Shown: positions 1 through 6,363 of the stretch, in pieces
Layout: the number at the start of each line of letters is the position of its first letter
Position numbering within the stretch: the first letter of the stretch is position 1
NCBI GenBank assembly: GCA_029856615.1
Contig: JAHKLF010000045.1
Location: forward strand, 1-9,431
DNA: 9,431 bases
Origin: Candidatus Njordarchaeota archaeon
Lineage (GTDB): Archaea; Asgardarchaeota; Njordarchaeia; Njordarchaeales; Njordarchaeaceae
Direction: 5' to 3'
Translations under genes and position numbers: made by a program
The notes under the pieces: generated by a model
Databases searched by the model: none
Told to the model about the DNA's origin: nothing
What the model saw: the letters and a program-made list of their open reading frames with translations, nothing else

Positions 1-62
1 ATAGCTTTACCTATCCCTCTACTCCCACCGGTTACTAACACGATCTTTCCAGAAATCTCCAT
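1..62 (-). CDS. Short-chain dehydrogenase/reductase, N-terminal fragment (cut by left window edge)
   Basis: Reading leftward from an ATG at 62-60, the first 20 codons give MEISGKIVLVTGGSRGIGKA and the frame stays open to base 1. The TGGSRGIG stretch is the TGxxxGIG dinucleotide-binding motif that opens the Rossmann fold of classical short-chain dehydrogenases (SDR). These are cytoplasmic NAD(P)-dependent oxidoreductases acting on alcohols, ketones, sugars or 3-oxoacyl thioesters. A GTGGTG ribosome-binding site lies at 70-75, 7 bases before the ATG. A T-rich TATA-like stretch at 88-102 could be its own promoter, but the spacing is tight, and the 56-base gap after the HAD gene also allows co-transcription. 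The catalytic YxxxK is outside the window, so the substrate cannot be named. It resembles FabG-like reductases, but that is only a family resemblance. Confidence 0.85.
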   Translation of the reverse strand, partial: MEISGKIVLVTGGSRGIGKA

Positions 63-118
63 ATCAAAACACCACTTATAATTGTAGTTAAATTAAAAAT
101 AGGTCGAGCAAGTTTAGT

Positions 119-766
119 CTAAATACACTCTATGACCGCTTTAATAATATCATAAGCTATTAGTAGGTCATTAATATTAATTCCAATATGGGCACTTAGA
201 AGAGTATCGAAATTTCTAGGGTTAAGCGCCACTCCGAATCCTACCATATCAAAAACCGGGATATCGTTGATCCAATCGCCTATGTGAATGCATTTAGAGG
301 GATCGATTTTTTTCTTTATTAGAAAGTCATATAATCCCTTCTCTTTTTCTATGTTAAATTTCTTGAAACCAACGATCTCGTTATTCTTTACGATCGTTTC
401 TGTGCAGACCATATAATCAAATGGCACACGTTTTAGAATAGGCTTGCAAAAAACATCTGGATTATCAGTGAGGAGAACCGTTATAAAGCCATCCTCCTTC
501 ATTCTTAATACCGCTTTTTCGGCATTTTTTATCAGCGGAATTTCGTTTATCACTGCTTCTATCTTCATAACATTTAATCCTGTTAGCAACTCGAATTCTT
601 TCCTTATTATTTCAATTGCATCACGAGGTCGCTTTTTTAACTCCTTCTCAAGTCGCTGATATTCCGTTAATTTGTCAGGAGCTAGATGCTTTAAAATATA
701 CTCCTCAGTAATTACCTCAGCTATAGTACCATCTAGGTCGATAGAGATCAGTTCGAACTCGCGCAT
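119..766 (-). CDS. HAD-superfamily hydrolase, phosphoserine phosphatase-like
   Basis: A 215-residue cytoplasmic phosphatase, probably Mg-dependent. Motif I is DLDGT (nucleophile D10, acid/base D12). Motif II is LLTDN with T100. Motif III is one of the lysines in the GFKK...KEK stretch (about 134-143). Motif IV is GDWIND (D164, N167, D168). The helical insert at about 20-95 fits a C1 cap as in the SerB/PSP group, and the length fits that group. Start choice: an in-frame TTG lies at 778, but GGGAGG at 771-776 sits 4 bases before ATG 766 and overlaps the TTG, so the ATG is preferred. A TATA-like TTATAAAA at about 836-844 lies at the end of the upstream coiled-coil gene and could drive it with a leader of about 50 bases. 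The substrate is not shown by the sequence: phosphoserine is one option, another small phosphomonoester is equally possible. The neighbours give no pathway clue. Confidence 0.85.
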   Translation of the reverse strand: MREFELISIDLDGTIAEVITEEYILKHLAPDKLTEYQRLEKELKKRPRDAIEIIRKEFELLTGLNVMKIEAVINEIPLIKNAEKAVLRMKEDGFITVLLTDNPDVFCKPILKRVPFDYMVCTETIVKNNEIVGFKKFNIEKEKGLYDFLIKKKIDPSKCIHIGDWINDIPVFDMVGFGVALNPRNFDTLLSAHIGININDLLIAYDIIKAVIECI

Positions 767-819
767 ATTGCCTCCCAAGAATATAATAAAACTAGATTAA
801 CGAACTTGATTATGAGAAT

Positions 820-833
820 AAAAAATTTAAAAA
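820..833 (-). terminator. T-tract terminator after the coiled-coil regulator gene
   Basis: On the minus strand, 13-26 bases after the stop codon at 846, the transcript reads a five-T run and then a six-T run separated by AAA. Closely spaced T-runs are the usual archaeal intrinsic termination signal. The same segment may also serve as AT-rich promoter DNA for the HAD gene, so the assignment is tentative. Confidence 0.4.
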
Positions 834-845
834 GTTTTTATAAGT

Positions 846-2981
846 TTACGCGACTTCTTCCGCTGTAGTCCAAGCATAAGCTAAGAAATCGTGAGATGCC
901 ATTATCCATTCATGAGATGTTGCCGCTATACCAGTAATTTTCTCTGGATCCTCTACTTTTTCGGGAAGAGTAGCGAATACGGCCTCTTTATCATCCACAA
1001 TAGCTCCTAAAATTATGCCTCTCCTATAAGCTCTTACTATGGTTCTAGGTCGCGATTTTAATTTATTTAATATGGATACATGCTGCGCATTGCTTAAATC
1101 AATACCGGCAGCGACTTGTACCCTCACTAGATTCCCCAATTTTAGAATTTGGTCAACGGGTACGTATGATATATCAGGAGTAACTATTAGAACTATAGAT
1201 TTAGCTCTAGAAATCATATCTTGGATATGAGCAAGAATTGCTTCTAACCCTCTTACTACCCAAACATCCGCTGGATAGGGTGCCTCTCTTTTAATAGTTT
1301 CCTCATAAAGTTCCTCCATCGCCTTCTTTCCTTCCTCGAAAACCCCTACAATATTTCTTATTTCTCCTAAAATCCTCTCTGATAGAATAGATTCGAATAC
1401 ACGCCTCATTTGATCTGCGCTCTTCTCAATTCTTGATGAGATATCTACCACAATATTCTCTGATCTCTCCCTAAGTTCTCTCAAAGATTCCTCTCTTAAT
1501 TTATCTAAATCCGTTGAAATTCTCTTTGATGACTCCAAGATCTCTTGGGAGATTCTCTCACGCATCTCTCTTAAATTCTCTTTTGTCCTCTCTGATAATG
1601 ATTTAAGGCTGTCCATTGTTTCTTGTTCAATTTTGCTTGAGACCTCGTCGAAGTTTTTAACTAATGTCTCTATTTTATTAGAGAAATCGCTAGACATTTC
1701 CTCTCCAATGCTCCTTAACTCATTTAATTGTGTACTAGATTTCTCAATAAGTTCTTTCTGAGTATTCTCTAACTGATCTTTAAGTTTTTGTATTCCGCTC
1801 TCTAAGGATTTTAGATACTCTGATTGGAGTTCTGCCATTTTATTTCTTAAGTCAGTCATTATTGACTCCAAAGATCGTTTCATGTTATTTGATAGAGATT
1901 CCATATGCTCTCTTAAACCCTTCATAGATTCGCTTATTGATTGAATCAAAGAATCCCTGGTTTCGCTTATCCCCTTGGTTGTCTCAGTTAATATTTTTTC
2001 AGTTTCTGTGGATATTTCCTCTAAACGGCCTCTTAGCATTTCTACAAGTTGCGATATTACGTCTCTCATCGTTTTTACTTGCTGATGTAAATTGCCAACT
2101 GTCATATCCAAGGAAATTGTAAGTCTCTCCATGGATCTCTGGAACTCATCACTCATCTTCGTCATAATGGTTGTCAATTGATCTGTCATCTCCTCTAGCG
2201 CCTTTGATGTGCTATCACTTACACCTGTTACTACGCTGTTTAGTCCATCAGATACACTCTTCATTAAGCTAGAGATATTGTCTAGGATTCCTAGGGTCAT
2301 CTCTCGGGCTGTATCTGTGATGTATTGAGTAGATTTTTCTGCTGCTTCAGCAATTACTCGTGTGTATTCTCGTGAACTTTCGGTTAACTCTTTACTAAGA
2401 GTGAGAATAGACTCGTCAATACTCTTAAGAGCACTTCTAATTTCTTCGCCAAATTTACTTGTCACTTCGGTTATCTGGCTAGATAAACTATTAGCTACTT
2501 CGTCAGATAGTTTGTTAATTGATTCAATTACACGATTCATAGAATTATCTACTTGAAGGAAGAGATCACGAAAACTTCTCTCTATTTCCTCACCTAGATC
2601 CGAAACAATACTCGTCAAAACCCCCCGAATCCCATCTCTAAATATATTGATCTGATTCGTCACGTCTCGGAGTCCCGTATTTATGGCTTCTCTCATGCTT
2701 TTTTCGAAATTGTAAAAAAGATCTCCAAAACTAGCAAATTGGTTAACGAATAGTTTATATGGTGGTATAACTTCGAATCTAGGCGGTACACCAACAACCT
2801 CCTTGATTAACCCAGCAATTTTCAATTCATTTATAGCGGAACTCACTGTTTCATAATCCATTCCACTGATCATTGATATTTCTGCAATTGTTTGAGGTCC
2901 TCTACCCAAAGAAAATACATATATTCTCCTAGCTTTATCGGATAGTCCAAGACTTGAAAGAATTCTGTCAATAGCCGACAT
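846..2981 (-). CDS. TrmB-like winged-helix protein with a giant central coiled coil
   Basis: 711 residues. Residues 1-75 form a TrmB-type winged helix, with helices around SDKARRIYVFSLGRGPQTIAEI and DYETVSSAINELKIAGLI, followed by a wing ending in FEVIPP. Residues 75-567 contain no proline at all, are rich in Glu, Ser, Lys, Arg and Leu, and show 3-4 spacing of hydrophobics, so one long coiled coil or chain of helical rods is predicted. Residues 568-711 (PYPADVWVVRGLEAILAHIQDMI onward) resemble the C-terminal PLD-like/effector-sensing domain of TrmB regulators. The protein has no cysteine and no membrane segment. Known TrmB proteins have only a short coiled coil and are roughly 250-350 residues, so this is about twice the usual size. 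ATG 2981 is chosen because GTGAT precedes it by 4 bases; a GTG at 2990 would add three residues. It follows the membrane regulator gene but has its own TATA-like box. A regulator or a DNA-bridging architectural role are both possible; the ligand is unknown. Confidence 0.85.
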   Translation of the reverse strand: MSAIDRILSSLGLSDKARRIYVFSLGRGPQTIAEISMISGMDYETVSSAINELKIAGLIKEVVGVPPRFEVIPPYKLFVNQFASFGDLFYNFEKSMREAINTGLRDVTNQINIFRDGIRGVLTSIVSDLGEEIERSFRDLFLQVDNSMNRVIESINKLSDEVANSLSSQITEVTSKFGEEIRSALKSIDESILTLSKELTESSREYTRVIAEAAEKSTQYITDTAREMTLGILDNISSLMKSVSDGLNSVVTGVSDSTSKALEEMTDQLTTIMTKMSDEFQRSMERLTISLDMTVGNLHQQVKTMRDVISQLVEMLRGRLEEISTETEKILTETTKGISETRDSLIQSISESMKGLREHMESLSNNMKRSLESIMTDLRNKMAELQSEYLKSLESGIQKLKDQLENTQKELIEKSSTQLNELRSIGEEMSSDFSNKIETLVKNFDEVSSKIEQETMDSLKSLSERTKENLREMRERISQEILESSKRISTDLDKLREESLRELRERSENIVVDISSRIEKSADQMRRVFESILSERILGEIRNIVGVFEEGKKAMEELYEETIKREAPYPADVWVVRGLEAILAHIQDMISRAKSIVLIVTPDISYVPVDQILKLGNLVRVQVAAGIDLSNAQHVSILNKLKSRPRTIVRAYRRGIILGAIVDDKEAVFATLPEKVEDPEKITGIAATSHEWIMASHDFLAYAWTTAEEVA

Positions 2982-3032
2982 AAAAATCACATCTAACCGA
3001 AACGTCCCAATTAAAGAGAGAAATAAAAACAG

Positions 3033-3042
3033 TTATAAAATA
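3033..3042 (-). promoter_or_regulatory. TATA-like box upstream of the coiled-coil TrmB-like gene
   Basis: The minus strand reads TATTTTATAA here, about 52-61 bases before the ATG at 2981. With the usual 24-26-base TATA-to-start distance, transcription would begin near 3012 and give a leader of about 30 bases containing the GTGAT ribosome-binding site. A second T-rich stretch at 3021-3029 is an alternative. Confidence 0.4.
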
Positions 3043-3058
3043 TTATGAATACGGAACA

Positions 3059-3074
3059 CGCTTGAATGAAAGCG
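3059..3074 (-). terminator. Small hairpin after the membrane winged-helix gene
   Basis: Eight bases after the stop of the upstream gene, CGCTT and AAGCG can pair around a 6-base loop, with a possible extra G-U pair. On the minus strand it is followed at some distance by the T-rich TATTTTAT that also forms the next gene's TATA box. This could be a weak terminator or processing hairpin; five pairs may arise by chance. Confidence 0.2.
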
Positions 3075-3081
3075 CATTAGT

Positions 3082-3783
3082 TTATCTACTCCCACGCTGA
3101 TATAAAAGTAATAATATTGGTATTAGTAATACTGTTGAGATGAAAAGTCCTCTTAAGAACCTAGCTAATGGCTCAATCCAGAGCCCAATTAATCCTAATA
3201 CGGCACTAACAGCTAAGATTCCTATCTCTATTATCCACTCTTTGGCTTTTATTTTGGTTACCTGAGCTGAAAAAATCCTGTAAGAGATATCTGTCGCTAG
3301 AACTGCTCCAACAAAGACTCCCATAACCTCTGAGAAAACGAATAGAGAGGTAATATTAAATAGAACATTTTCATTGAAAATCACATGTAGTATTAGATTT
3401 ATGGATACGTATACAATATACATTATGAATAATATTAAAGCTAAAATTGAGAGAAAATACCTCCCCACGGGTATCATAAATCTCCGACTTAAAACATTTT
3501 CAATGAAGTCATCCATCTCACTTTCTTTAACAGGGAAAAATTTTTCGCCTTTCAAAATACTCGCTATTAGTTTCCCCCTGGTCGTTAATTTGTACAATCC
3601 TTCCTCTTTAATGATTAATCCACGTAATTTTTTAAGGTGAAATGCTAATGTTCCGCTTTCTGAGATTCCAGTAAGTCGCATTAAATCCGAGTATGTAGCT
3701 ACACCTACGCGATCCAGCGTTAATAATATTAAACGTCTCTTTGGGTTCTTTAGAATTTTGAAGAGATGATCGAAGTCCTCCAA
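3082..3783 (-). CDS. Membrane-anchored winged-helix transcriptional regulator
   Basis: 233 residues. Residues 3-78 form an ArsR-like/HTH_20-type winged helix: LKNPKRRLILLTLDRVG, then YSDLMRLTGISESGTLAFHLKKL as the recognition region, and a wing ending in YKLTTRGKLIASIL. Four hydrophobic segments follow, at about 110-136, 144-167, 184-204 and 208-228, so the DNA-binding head should hang on the cytoplasmic face of the membrane. No extracellular sensor domain of any size is present; the signal may be membrane state, a small hydrophobic ligand or a partner protein. The start is TTG 3783, preceded by GGTG at a suitable distance; there is no in-frame ATG or GTG upstream before the SD. An inverted repeat brackets a TATA-like sequence just upstream and suggests autoregulation. 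It is followed, 100 bases on, by the coiled-coil TrmB-like gene on the same strand. Target genes are unknown. Confidence 0.85.
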   Translation of the reverse strand: MEDFDHLFKILKNPKRRLILLTLDRVGVATYSDLMRLTGISESGTLAFHLKKLRGLIIKEEGLYKLTTRGKLIASILKGEKFFPVKESEMDDFIENVLSRRFMIPVGRYFLSILALILFIMYIVYVSINLILHVIFNENVLFNITSLFVFSEVMGVFVGAVLATDISYRIFSAQVTKIKAKEWIIEIGILAVSAVLGLIGLWIEPLARFLRGLFISTVLLIPILLLLYQRGSR

Positions 3784-3795
3784 GATATTACACCA

Positions 3796-3827
3796 ACTCC
3801 CCTCTATTGTTATAAATCTAGGGGAGT
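3796..3827. promoter_or_regulatory. Inverted repeat flanking a TATA-like sequence (candidate autoregulatory operator)
   Basis: ACTCCCCT at 3796-3803 is exactly repeated in inverse as AGGGGAGT at 3820-3827. The 16-base spacer contains TTATAAAT (3810-3817), a TATA-like sequence for the winged-helix gene starting at 3783. The G/C-rich arms stand out in AT-rich intergenic DNA. A dimeric winged-helix protein bound here would block TATA-binding protein. If transcription instead starts upstream, from the T-rich box near 3833-3845, the same repeat would form an RNA hairpin just before the ribosome-binding site. Confidence 0.5.
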
Positions 3828-4002
3828 AAGGAATAAAAAATTTAAGAATGACCTTCGCTAATTAAACTAATTTTTTCCCCACATATATCTAAACAATTTG
3901 TGGTTAAAAGTTTTCCTCTAGGTATTACTATCCATAATCGATTAAGCACTTACAAGAGCGCATATAGTGAAGGAAATAATACTCTAAGATTCTCAATTTG
4001 CT

Positions 4003-4022
4003 AAAAATGGGAACCTTAAAAA
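4003..4022 (-). terminator. T-tract terminator after the zincin-like gene; rest of the 3784-4059 gap
   Basis: On the minus strand, 38-57 bases after the stop codon at 4060, two five-T runs occur 10 bases apart, typical of archaeal termination. The remainder of the 276-base gap to the next gene holds only AT-rich sequence besides the inverted repeat; no small ORF with a ribosome-binding site or structured RNA was evident. Confidence 0.4.
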
Positions 4023-4059
4023 TAGTAATTATTGATCGCGCTCATAATCTATTAAAGAA

Positions 4060-5016
4060 TCAAAACTTTGTTAAATATATTCTGTTGAATATCTCCATAT
4101 CCTTTCCAATGCGAACAGGATCCTCCTCTAATGTAAAATGTGCATCTTTAAAGGGCTTCCATATCACACTAAGTTTCCTAGATACGTCTTTGGATACGCT
4201 AGGTAAATATACCTCATTCTTATCTCTCTCAAAATATACGTATAATAAGACTGGCATCGCAAAAGTAACATCTACTAGTTTCTCGGGCTCAACACTAGGT
4301 AGCATAAAAGAAAAAATATTTAATAGTCTCTCCGCTTTTTTGCTCTGATATAGAACCTCGGGCACTTTATAACTCTCCAGAGCTTTAAAAGCGGTCCATT
4401 CTGCGAATCTTTCTTCCTCAATGCTCTTTATGGGAGAATACTTTCCTCGTCCGATTATTTCTAAGTATGTAGAGATATCTTCAATTATATGATGAGTTAA
4501 CGCGTGGAAATATAAATATGCCACATACGCGATAAAGAAAGATACTATGAATTCGTCTAAAGAATCGGGTAGTCTCTTTAATTTAGACCAACGGCTAGGG
4601 TGCTCGTTTCGTAAAAATGCTAAGTGATTTCCTTTAATAGCATGATACACAAAGTTTAGGAATTTCTTAAAATCATCTTTTATCTTCTCGACACGAAAAT
4701 AAATCCCGTAATTAGAGATATCTAAATGGTATGGTACATAGAATACTAAAGGATCAACGATAATTGTCCTGGAATATCTTTTTTTACCCGCAACTGTATC
4801 AACTTCACTATACCTCTTAAATATAGGGAGATCTTTATACATGGCCGCGAAGCCTATTGTCTTTATTGGCGGAAAAGATAACTCAATTGGTAACGTTGTA
4901 CCTAATTCTTCCCTCAGATTTCTTAATCGCTCTAGATACTCTGTTTTCCTAAGAATTTCTGGTTTATATATTTCTATGGGTAACATGTTCATGGAATGTA
5001 TATCCTTTATACTCAA
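4060..5016 (-). CDS. Unrecognised protein with zincin-like HALTHH...EERFAEW signature
   Basis: 318 residues; I do not recognise the family. The hydrophobic helix VSFFIAYVAYLYF (about 158-170) runs straight into HALTHHIIED (171-180), and 20 residues later comes EEERFAEW (200-207). Spacing and setting resemble gluzincin or ImmA-type metalloproteases, where HExxH on one helix and a glutamate on the next bind zinc, but the catalytic Glu is Ala172 here. H171, H175 or H176 with E202 or E206 could still hold a metal. The segment before it (DPLVFYVPYHLDI, about 88-100) looks beta-rich. There is no signal peptide and no clear membrane segment apart from the hydrophobic helix, so it is probably cytoplasmic. 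TTG 5016 is the start: AAGGTGG at 5021-5027 sits 4 bases before it, while the ATG codons at residues 9 and 11 lack an SD. It has its own TATA-like box. Alternatives are an inactive protease-like scaffold or a metal-binding regulator. Confidence 0.75.
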   Translation of the reverse strand: MSIKDIHSMNMLPIEIYKPEILRKTEYLERLRNLREELGTTLPIELSFPPIKTIGFAAMYKDLPIFKRYSEVDTVAGKKRYSRTIIVDPLVFYVPYHLDISNYGIYFRVEKIKDDFKKFLNFVYHAIKGNHLAFLRNEHPSRWSKLKRLPDSLDEFIVSFFIAYVAYLYFHALTHHIIEDISTYLEIIGRGKYSPIKSIEEERFAEWTAFKALESYKVPEVLYQSKKAERLLNIFSFMLPSVEPEKLVDVTFAMPVLLYVYFERDKNEVYLPSVSKDVSRKLSVIWKPFKDAHFTLEEDPVRIGKDMEIFNRIYLTKF

Positions 5017-5076
5017 AGAACCACCTTAAAGAGCTTGCTAAATATAATAAACCATTGTGTAATTAATAAAAGTTAA

Positions 5077-5084
5077 TTTATAAA
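5077..5084 (-). promoter_or_regulatory. TATA-like box upstream of the zincin-like gene
   Basis: TTTATAAA lies 61-68 bases before the TTG start. Transcription would begin near 5055, leaving a leader of about 38 bases that includes the AAGGTGG ribosome-binding site. A second candidate at 5040-5052 would start transcription inside that site, so it is less likely. Confidence 0.4.
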
Positions 5085-5094
5085 CTGTTTTAAT

Positions 5095-5133
5095 AAAAAT
5101 GATGATACTTTAATTATGAAAAACTAGAAAAAA
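5095..5133 (-). terminator. Multiple T-tracts ending the sufCB transcript
   Basis: Immediately after the sufB TGA the minus strand reads six T (5133-5128), then five T (5123-5119), then another T-run near 5098. Consecutive T-runs directly after a stop are a strong archaeal termination pattern and separate sufCB from the downstream zincin-like gene. Confidence 0.6.
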
Positions 5134-6363
5134 TCAGAGAGCTTTAATTGAAATTAACTTTATAGTTTGATCAATCAATTTCATTAAATTCCTAGGCAAG
5201 CCTTCGATATCCACTCTCATGAACCCCCTAATTAAAAGCCCCTCAGCTTCCTCTCTACTAAAACCACGTGCCATTAGATATAGTATCTCCTCCTCTGCTA
5301 GTTTACCAATAGATGCCTCGTGAGTGAGCTCGGTATCCTGGATGCTCGATTTCAACTCTGGTATTGTTGTGATAGAAGCCTCATTTGATAATAGTAATCC
5401 CCTACACTCTAAATGACCCTTTGTGCGAGGCTTCGTTGACGTTAACCTACCTCTTGCTATGATCTCTGTTTTATCTTTAGCTATTGTTCTAGATATTATA
5501 TCCCCACGCGTTTTTTCAGCATCAAGAATTATCTCTCCACCAATGTCTATTTTTGACGATTTTGTTCCTATGATTACTGAGGATAAGTGTGCTCGTGCGT
5601 TATTTCCTACTAGTCTTATGATAGGATAAGTTTGTAAAGAATTGACTGGAGATATATTAATGTAGTGCGAAATAAAATGCCCACTTTCTTTTACTAAAAC
5701 TCCGGTTCTTGGTCTTATGTGCATGTTCTCATTCCAGTTGTGTATCATTGTAAATGTAACCTTAGCGTTTTCGCCTACATAGAATTCACTAATTCCTGCA
5801 TGAAGCGCAATATTTTCTTTCATTACTAGACAACCAGTTATTACATGCACTTCAGAATTCCTTTCAGCAATAATTATATTATGAGGCGCTTGCAATATGT
5901 TATTACTTGTAACTATAAGACATGCTTGTATGGGATAGCTAACTTTGACATTTTCTTTCACCCAGATAACATATCCTCCCCGCCCAAGCAATTCCGCTAC
6001 CGCAGTATATTTATCTTTATCTACAGGCACTACTCGCCAATAATACTTAAGAAGATCGTCTCCAAACTCCTCAAATGCGTCCTCCAAGCTCATTACTTTG
6101 ACTCCCGGTTGCTTGGATAGCTCCTGTAATACGATATTGTCTACTTGATAATAGCTTCCAGACCTTGCTTTTTCTTCCGTATCAATTCCTACTAACTCTA
6201 ATTTTTTTGCTACCTCTGGGGAATAAAGATCAAAATCCATTTTTGTTAAACCTGTTATACCATACTCTAATATGTCGATATCCACTCCGTACCGCGGGGG
6301 CTTGCTTAAGGCTTTGCGAGCCCTTTCTTTTAATTCCTCCCTGAATCTCCTGAGATTACTCAT
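5134..6363 (-). CDS. sufB: SufB-family Fe-S cluster assembly scaffold
   Basis: 409 residues, the cytoplasmic scaffold of SUF-type iron-sulfur assembly, working with the SufC ATPase encoded just upstream. A helical N-terminal part (1-110) is followed by a beta-helix core (about 130-310) and a helical C-terminal region. Near the end is the family signature: GHLECRGLLLS with C320, IPEL (334-337), LTHEASIGK with H348 and E349, and the helix EEEILYLMARGFSREEAEGLLIRGF. The C320-to-E349 spacing of 29 matches the Cys405/Glu434 pair of E. coli SufB, and H348 would match the cluster-related His of SufD. One protein may thus supply both roles as a homodimer (inference). It is shorter than E. coli SufB (about 495) and lacks that protein's longer N-terminal region. 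The ATG overlaps the sufC stop in ATGAGTAA, so translation is probably coupled. SufD, SufS and SufU are not adjacent, which fits the minimal archaeal SufBC (SmsCB) arrangement. Confidence 0.93.
   Translation of the reverse strand: MSNLRRFREELKERARKALSKPPRYGVDIDILEYGITGLTKMDFDLYSPEVAKKLELVGIDTEEKARSGSYYQVDNIVLQELSKQPGVKVMSLEDAFEEFGDDLLKYYWRVVPVDKDKYTAVAELLGRGGYVIWVKENVKVSYPIQACLIVTSNNILQAPHNIIIAERNSEVHVITGCLVMKENIALHAGISEFYVGENAKVTFTMIHNWNENMHIRPRTGVLVKESGHFISHYINISPVNSLQTYPIIRLVGNNARAHLSSVIIGTKSSKIDIGGEIILDAEKTRGDIISRTIAKDKTEIIARGRLTSTKPRTKGHLECRGLLLSNEASITTIPELKSSIQDTELTHEASIGKLAEEEILYLMARGFSREEAEGLLIRGFMRVDIEGLPRNLMKLIDQTIKLISIKAL

Noticed and set aside
1281..2759. Repetitive pyrimidine-rich plus-strand DNA (many TCTCT and TCTAA words), suspected as a DNA repeat array
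   Set aside because: The words come from AGA, GAG, GAA and TCT-type codons of a Glu/Arg/Ser-rich coiled coil; no unit recurs with constant length or spacing, so it is neither CRISPR nor a tandem DNA repeat.
846..2981. Coiled-coil protein as a methyl-accepting chemotaxis protein or SMC ATPase
   Set aside because: The coil composition is superficially similar, but there is no membrane segment, HAMP domain, conserved MCP hairpin tip, Walker motif or ABC signature.
3784..4059. Possible small RNA or tRNA in the longest intergenic stretch
   Set aside because: No cloverleaf, kink-turn or C/D-box arrangement was found; the stretch is AT-rich apart from the inverted repeat at its left end.
3998..4348. 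A 116-codon plus-strand open frame
   Set aside because: It lies mostly antisense to the zincin-like gene, lacks a ribosome-binding site, and its translation shows no domain-like pattern; the minus-strand frame carries the coherent signature.
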